From PALSA-612 sp963765295 (GTDB lineage: Bacteria > Actinomycetota > Thermoleophilia > Gaiellales > Gaiellaceae), in contig CAVXVO010000005.1 of NCBI GenBank assembly GCA_963765295.1, positions 186,001 to 250,000 of the forward strand: a stretch of DNA of 64,000 nt, in the 5' to 3' direction. Below the pieces are notes generated by a model. The model was not told the DNA's origin. It made no database searches and saw nothing but the letters and a program-made list of their open reading frames with translations. This document shows positions 59,056-64,000 of this stretch, piece by piece. Within the stretch, counting starts at the first letter, position 1; the number at the start of each line of letters is the position of its first letter. The translations under genes were made by a program, and so were the position numbers.

Positions 59056-62026
59056 CTATTGGCCCTGGCGAGAGGGCCAGGTCGAGGTTAAGCCCTTTGT
59101 CTGTCCGAGCGTCGCGATCTGGTCGCGGATGCGTTGCGCGCAGGGCAGGCAGCCCTTCCGCTCCCAGATCGTGAGCGAGCGCTCGAGCGCTTCACGCGCT
59201 TCGTCGATGCGATCCGCACGTACGAGCACCGTGACCAGGTCCTCGTACGCGTCCACCCTGAACCGACGGTGATCGGTCTCGGTCTCGGCGGTGGCGACAG
59301 CTGTGCGCGCGCGCCTCCGGCCTGCTCGAGGTCGCCGCGCTCGGCGAGCAGGAGCGCCTCGACGGCGGCGGCCATGACTCGCACGCCGGAGCGCGGGGCG
59401 GGACAGCCTGAGCCTGCCGAGGAGCGGCTCGGCCTCGTCGAAGCGGCCGAGGTAACAGAGTTCACGCGCGAGCAGTCGTTCGGACGTCGCCTGCGCTGCC
59501 GTCGGGCATCGCGTCGATCCATGTCGCGTTGTAGCGGCACGCGCGCTCCAGGTCGCCTTCGATCGTCGCGATCAGCGCGAGGTAGAGGTAGGCGTCCCGG
59601 CAGGTGAATCGCCGTCACCTCGCGCAGGTGGTTCGACCGCGCCTCGGCGAGCGGCCACGCCTCGTCGAAGCGGCCGAGCATCGCGAGCAGACCCGCCCGC
59701 GGCAGGTCTGGGACCCGGGAGGCCGCCAGGCGGCGAGCTCGTCGAGCGATCTCGCATCGCCTCGCTCGACCGGGCGCGGGCCGATGATCAGCGCCCACTC
59801 CAGCCGCGTCCGAAGCCCCGGGAGGTCGCCGGCCAGACGGTGGTAGCGGAGCGCCTGCAGCGGCGGCTTCGACGACTCGTCGTTCTGCATGCTGGAAGTT
59901 CGCGGCTCCGCCGAGCAGCTCCCAGAGCAGCGCGAGCCGGCGCGGGTCGCCCCGCTCCTCCTCGAGGGGAAGCGCAGCGCGGCAGAGGGCGATCCTCTCG
60001 TCGTACGCGTCGGGCTCGCCGCCGCCGTCCGCATGAAGAGGGCCAGCGCACGCCCGAGCATCGCCCCGGAACGGTCGCCCGCCGCCTCGGCACGCTCCGC
60101 AACCGCATCGGCAGCTGCTCGGCCGGCCGCTCGACGCAGTCGCCGCACTGCGCCAGGCGGCCTCGAGCTCGAGCGCGAGGTCGAGCCGGTGCGGGCGGAC
60201 GAGCTCGACCGCCCGGTCGAGCAGCGCTGCTCCGGCCCGGTAGTCCAGGCGGTCGATCGCGCGCCTGGCCGGCGGCGGCGAGCCGGTCGGCGGCGCGGTC
60301 GGCGAGCTCAGGGTCGGGCTGTCCGAGCTCGGCGTGGTAGCGGGCGGCCTGCTCGAGGTGGTAGCCGACGATCTCGTCGCGCTCGACCAGCGCCTGGCCG
60401 TGCTCGTCGAGCCAGTCGGCGAAGCGGGCGTGCAGGTCGGCGCGGACCGCCTTGGGGAGCGCGTCGTAGGCGGCGTCGCGGATCAGCAGGTGGCGGAAGC
60501 GGTAGCCGTCGTCGCCGGCGAGCTGGGCGCGGTCGGGGCGGACGAGCTGGTGGCGCACGAGCGCGGCGAGCCGGGTCGTCACCTGCGTCTCCTCGGGCGC
60601 GAGCGCCTGCACGGCGCCGCGGTGGAAGATCTCGCCCTCGACCGAGCCGCGCTCGAGCACCCTGCGCTCGGGCTCGTCGAGCTGGTCGAGCCGGGCCGCG
60701 AGCAGCGCCTTCAGCGTCGGCGGCACCTCGACCTCTGCGTTCCCGGCGGCCATCGCGAGCATCTCCGAGATGAACAGCGGGTTGCCGCCCGCCGCGTGCG
60801 CGATCCGCTCGCGCAGGTCATCCGGAGACCGTCGTCGCCGATCAGCGCGTCCGCCTGCTCCGGCGGCGAGCGGCTCCAGCCGCAGCGCCCCCGGCCAGCC
60901 GGGCCGCCGCTCGACCAGCTCCGGCCGGGCCATGCACAGGAGCAGCAGCGGCGCGCCGGCCGAGAGCAGCGCCGTCGACTCGACCAGGTCGAGGAACGTC
61001 TCGTCGCCCCACTGGATGTCGTCGAAGACCACGACCAGCGGCGCCTGCTCCTCGAGCAGCTTCCGGAACGCCCAGGCGATCTCGTCGCCGCTCGTCCCGA
61101 CGTCCGACTCGCCGAGCAGCGAGCGGATCGCCGCCGCCGCGACCGGATCCGACGGCAGCACCGCGAGCTGCTTCACCACCTCGACCACCGGCCAGTAGGT
61201 GATCCCCTCCCCGTAGGGCAGGCAGCGGCCGCGGACGACCCGCGCGCTCGACCGCAGCGAGCGCCTCCGCCACGAGCCGCGACTTGCCGACACCGGCGTC
61301 GCCGACCACCGTCACCAGCTCGCAGCGCGCCTGCGCCTGCGCGCGCTCCCACGCCTCGACGATCTGCGCGAGCTCCCGCTCGCGCCCGACGAACCGCGAC
61401 GCGTGGCTGCGCTCCGGCGCGTCCAGCACCGAGACGAGCCGGTACGCCGGCACCGGCTCCGACTTCCCCTTCAACGTCAGCGGCTCGACCGGCTCCGCCA
61501 CCACCGCCTCGCGCACGAGCGCGTGCGTCGTCTCGCCGATCAGCACCTCGCCCGGCGCCGCCGCCTGCTCGAACCGCGCCGCCACGTTCACCGCGTCCCC
61601 GGTCACCAGCCGCTCCGACGTGCCCGTCACGACCTCGCCCGTGTTCACGCCGATCCGGCCGCGGATCCCGAGCTCCGGCAGCGCGTCGCGCATCTCGACC
61701 GCCGCCCGGCAGGCCCGCAGCGCGTCGTCCTCGTGCGCGACCGGCACCCCGAACACCGCCATCACCGCGTCGCCGATGAACTTCTCCACCGTCCCGCCGT
61801 GCGACTCGACGATCGCCTTCATCCGCTCGAAGTACCGGGCCAGCAGCGCCCGCAGCGCCTCCGGATCCGTCGACTCACCCAGCGCCGTCGACCCGGTCAC
61901 GTCGCAGAACAGCACCGTCACCGTCTTGCGCTGCTCACGGCTCTCGCCGATCAGCGGCGCGGTGCAGAACCCACAGAACCGAAAGCCGTCCGGGTTCTCC
62001 TTGCCACAACTGGTGCAGGTCAGCAC
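59056..62026 (-). pseudogene. frameshifted adenylate/guanylate cyclase-ATPase-TPR gene
   Basis: GTG 62026 (leaderless-like: TAAACT plus 6 nt) begins a zinc ribbon (CTSCGKENPDGFRFCGFC), then a class III cyclase domain (VLFCDVTGSTALGESTDPEALR, FIGDAVMAVFGVP, GVNTGEVVTG) and an AAA ATPase (VVGDAGVGKSRL). The frame breaks near 61240, then around 60870/60830 (a compensated pair), 60270, 60130, 60010 and 59890, with more beyond; the tail (ERSLTIWERKGCLPCAQRIRDQI) is in another frame. All breaks look like single-base indels in G/C runs. It is a decaying ~1000-aa regulator gene, or a poor-quality stretch. Confidence 0.8.
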
Positions 62027-62205
62027 CAGGCGAGTTTAGGCTCCTGACGCCGGGCGTCCACCCGCCCGCGCTCGCTGGCATCCGGATCGCAAGCCATCCG
62101 AGCCGGCGACCGTCATCCAACTGAATCTGGTGTGGGGTCGGCCGAGCTTCAGAAGCCGCCGCCTGCGTAGAGCATCACCCGCCGTCGTGCGTATTGTCCT
62201 GGCTT

Positions 62206-62664
62206 ATGAGCGGCGCGGACAGCGCGGACGAGATCGCGATCACAAAGGCCCAGGCGCGGTTTGTCTCTTGGGTCTCGGAGGTTCTGCTGGATATCGTCGT
62301 CCTGAACCTCTTCGTGGAGTACATCCACACGATCGTCATCGACTCTTTTGCGATCTCGGTTCTGACCGCGCTCCTGATGAAGCTCGCCATCGACGCGGTC
62401 AAGGGTCTCGAGCACCGTGTCGCCAGCTACTTCCAGACCAAGCAGGGGCTGGTCTGGAGGGCCCTCGGGCTGATATCCGTGTTTTCCATCCTGTTCTTGA
62501 GCAAGTTCGTGATTCTCGAGCTGGTGAACGTCGTTTTCGGAGATCACGTCGAGCTCGGACACTTCATCGAGATCGTCGCCATCATCCTCACCATGCTGGG
62601 CGGCAACGCCCTGCTGCAGCTTGTCTTCCGGCAGCTGGGACGCCACGACGCAGTAGGACATTGA
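62206..62664 (+). CDS. four-helix membrane protein of unknown function
   Basis: 152 residues from ATG 62206. Helices at about 20-40, 43-63, 80-110 and 122-142 (VLLDIVVLNLFVEYIHTIVID, LISVFSILFLSKFVILELV, IEIVAIILTMLGGNALLQLVF). No family named. Preceded by TATTGT plus 8 nt. Confidence 0.6.
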   Translation: MSGADSADEIAITKAQARFVSWVSEVLLDIVVLNLFVEYIHTIVIDSFAISVLTALLMKLAIDAVKGLEHRVASYFQTKQGLVWRALGLISVFSILFLSKFVILELVNVVFGDHVELGHFIEIVAIILTMLGGNALLQLVFRQLGRHDAVGH

Positions 62665-62804
62665 CCCGCAGCATGTCCAAATGAGTTCCGCAGTCCTACG
62701 CCCCGGCGCACGCCCGCGTGCCTTAAGCAGCACTCACGCGAGCCTAACGCGCTCTGCTGCAAATCCTGAGACCCGCCTACAGCCCCCTGGCACGCCCACT
62801 TGGG

Positions 62805-63125
62805 CTCACGGACGGCTGCCTGTTCGCGTTCGCCGGCTTGTGGACGTGCCGGACCGACGATGCTGGTGAACGGGTGGAGTCCTGCACGATCATCACGACC
62901 CGGCCGAACGAGCTCGTCGCGTCGGTTCATGACCGGATGCCGGTGATCCTGCCGCCGGAGCTCGAGACGGACTGGCTCGACCTCGACGTCGCGACAGAGC
63001 ATGCGCTGTCGCTGCTCGAGCCGTATCCGGCTGATGCGATACTGGCAGCCGCCGCGTCGCCGCTCGTGAACTCGGTTCGGAACGACGATCCGGGTCTGCT
63101 GATCGCAAATCCGATCGCGGCCTAA
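62805..63125 (+). pseudogene. 3' remnant of a SRAP (HMCES/YedK-type) peptidase gene
   Basis: The frame reads FAFAGLWTCRTDD, then CTIITTRPNELVASVHDRMPVILPP and SPLVNSVRNDDPGLL, the C-terminal half of SOS-response-associated peptidases that cross-link abasic sites. The N-terminal half with the catalytic Cys2 and the NARSE-type motif is missing upstream; no start codon of the family is present. Confidence 0.82.
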
Positions 63126-63166
63126 GCAGCCTTGCGGAGCACAAGAGCAGCCTTGCGGAGCACAAG
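63125..63166. repeat. 21-bp perfect tandem duplication
   Basis: Two adjacent copies beginning AGCAGCCTTGCGG and ending GCACAAG (63125-63145 and 63146-63166), immediately at the end of the SRAP remnant. It fits a recent slippage or deletion-junction scar. Confidence 0.85.
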
Positions 63167-63171
63167 TCGAA

Positions 63172-63192
63172 GGGCCGGGATTGGCCCGGCCC
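63172..63192 (-). terminator. terminator-like hairpin downstream of the pilin gene
   Basis: GGGCCGGG and CCCGGCCC, perfect 8-bp stem with a 5-nt loop. On the minus strand it follows the pilin stop and is trailed by TTCGACTT, similar to the trailing sequence of the 43.7-kb terminator. Confidence 0.55.
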
Positions 63193-63223
63193 CCGACGCT
63201 GATACCGCGCGGCGCGGTGTCTG

Positions 63224-63391
63224 CTAGATCAAGCCGGTGATGTTGCTGATGGCGCCGGAGACGCCGCCTGCGAGGGCGGTGAACACACCGACGACAGCGA
63301 GGGTGATCACACCGAGCACGACGGCGTACTCCGCCATCGTCTGACCTTCCTCCCGCCTGCCAAGCAGCCAGATGTACTGCCTCGCGAACAT
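63224..63391 (-). CDS. Flp-family type IVb pilin
   Basis: 55-residue pilin precursor: a short basic leader and GRREEGQTMAEYAVVLGVITLAVVGVF, the Flp signature with Glu at +5-like position, then the hydrophobic helix. It assembles tight-adherence pili once processed by prepilin peptidase. ATG 63391 has GGAAGGAG upstream. No tad/cpa genes are in the window. Confidence 0.88.
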   Translation of the reverse strand: MFARQYIWLLGRREEGQTMAEYAVVLGVITLAVVGVFTALAGGVSGAISNITGLI

Positions 63392-63506
63392 GGTTCTCCT
63401 TCCCAATGGATCGCGGTACGAAGCACAGTCATCGTCAAGCGGCGCGCAGTCCTGGATCACCTAAAAGAGCCAACGGGGGGGCCGCAATTGAGCCCCAGAC
63501 AGACAG

Positions 63507-63539
63507 TGGCTGCCTCCGCTTCCGCGCCGGAGGCAGCCA
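63507..63539. terminator. 12-bp perfect hairpin
   Basis: TGGCTGCCTCCG and CGGAGGCAGCCA flank a 9-nt loop. It lacks a T-run; position between unassigned sequence makes the transcript unclear. Recorded as structure only. Confidence 0.5.
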
Positions 63540-64000
63540 ATACGCCGCTAGTCCTTGTACGTCCGCGCGGAGGACGTCAGCAAGAGGAGGACAGGCAGGA
63601 CCTACCCCGCACCGCCCCAAGTCCAAACCTTCGTCCAGCAAAGAACGGTGCCGTCCGCGCAGTCGCCGCAGCGCAGCCTTTTCAGTTGCCACCCGTCTAA
63701 CTGCGAACAACCTTGAGCCTTCGATCGCTGCGCCCCGGGGACGATTCAGCGGCGCGAGTATTACACGAGCTCGTCATGCCCTAAGCGACCCTGAGAGCGA
63801 GGGGCTCCGCCTGCGGACTGCCTCCCGGGCGGGGTCCCTCGTTCCAAGTCAACCCAGCGCTCTCCACACAGCCTGCACCCCCGCATCGTCGGGCAGCACG
63901 CGGAGTAGCTCAACCACCCTGCCATTCCGGGCCGAGCCAGGAACGGCGCGGATGCCTCACGGGGCGGACCGAGAGCTTCACTTCGTCAACGCCGAACTGG
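63540..64000. other. no gene recognised at the window end
   Basis: 460 bp with only short, non-protein-like frames on both strands. Lower coding signal than elsewhere; it may hold the 5' region of a gene that begins beyond the window. Confidence 0.5.

Noticed and set aside
59038..59091. leaderless start GATAAT + 6 nt + GTG at 59050
   Set aside because: The frame closes after 13 codons and lies over the degraded cyclase gene's end; motif probably by chance.
1..64000. CRISPR arrays, rRNA genes, insertion sequences
   Set aside because: No regularly spaced repeats, no rRNA-like sequence and no transposase of a known IS family were seen.
57413..64000. second att copy of the tRNA-Glu core
   Set aside because: No stretch matching the T arm (ggattcgaacccgtg) was found by reading to the end, so the right boundary is left open.

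Overview
The window is high-GC (about 70% by eye) chromosomal DNA. It uses GTG and TTG starts freely, has stop/start overlaps of the ATGA/GTGA type, an ftsQ-ftsZ junction without ftsA, a Flp-type pilin and menaquinone-era housekeeping genes. This fits a deep-branching actinobacterium; Thermoleophilia (Gaiellales-like) is my best guess from gene content, not from a search. Many genes look leaderless: a -10-like TANNNT hexamer ends 6 to 8 nt before the start codon.

Region 1 (1-11.3 kb): the end of tgt, then yajC, a fused secDF, a short UbiK/BMFP-like coiled-coil protein and a UbiB-family kinase. An OmpR-type regulator without its phospho-acceptor Asp, a PPOX flavoprotein, an O6-alkylguanine repair protein coupled to an ECF sigma factor, a PfkB sugar kinase and a two-HKD phospholipase-D-like protein follow.

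Region 2 (11.3-26.5 kb): a nearly complete division and cell wall cluster behind a four-repeat MraZ box: mraZ-rsmH-ftsL-ftsI-murE-murF-mraY-(80-aa gene)-murD-ftsW-murG-murC-murB-ftsQ-ftsZ. The 80-aa gene between mraY and murD looks like a minimal methyltransferase fold and is translationally coupled on both sides. ftsZ has its own strong promoter.

Region 3 (26.5-49 kb): the glycine cleavage operon gcvT-gcvH-gcvPA-gcvPB ending in proline dehydrogenase, a three-gene minus-strand operon with a minimal zincin, rlmN/threonine aldolase and nfo/gltX as tightly divergent pairs, a Ca2+/H+ antiporter, an M3-like oligopeptidase, a PQQ-type propeller lipoprotein, a CPA2 antiporter and small accessory genes. 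Glycine cleavage, threonine aldolase and proline dehydrogenase together suggest amino-acid catabolism feeding one-carbon metabolism.

Region 4 (49-57.4 kb): an integrated mobile element. A 3' half of tRNA-Glu(CTC) lies next to a tyrosine integrase, an excisionase-like protein, a primase/RecA-like replication protein (C terminus frameshifted), AlpA-like HTH regulators, and a divergent rightward arm with an unknown 277-aa protein, an ArdC-like antirestriction protein and a short serine recombinase. No conjugation or capsid gene is visible, so it resembles a mini-AICE or satellite. The right attachment site is not seen.

Region 5 (57.4-64 kb): a secreted trypsin-like protease, a heavily frameshifted cyclase-ATPase gene, a small membrane protein, a 5'-truncated SRAP peptidase remnant followed by a 21-bp tandem duplication, and a Flp pilin. 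This half-degraded stretch has little conserved content after 63.4 kb.
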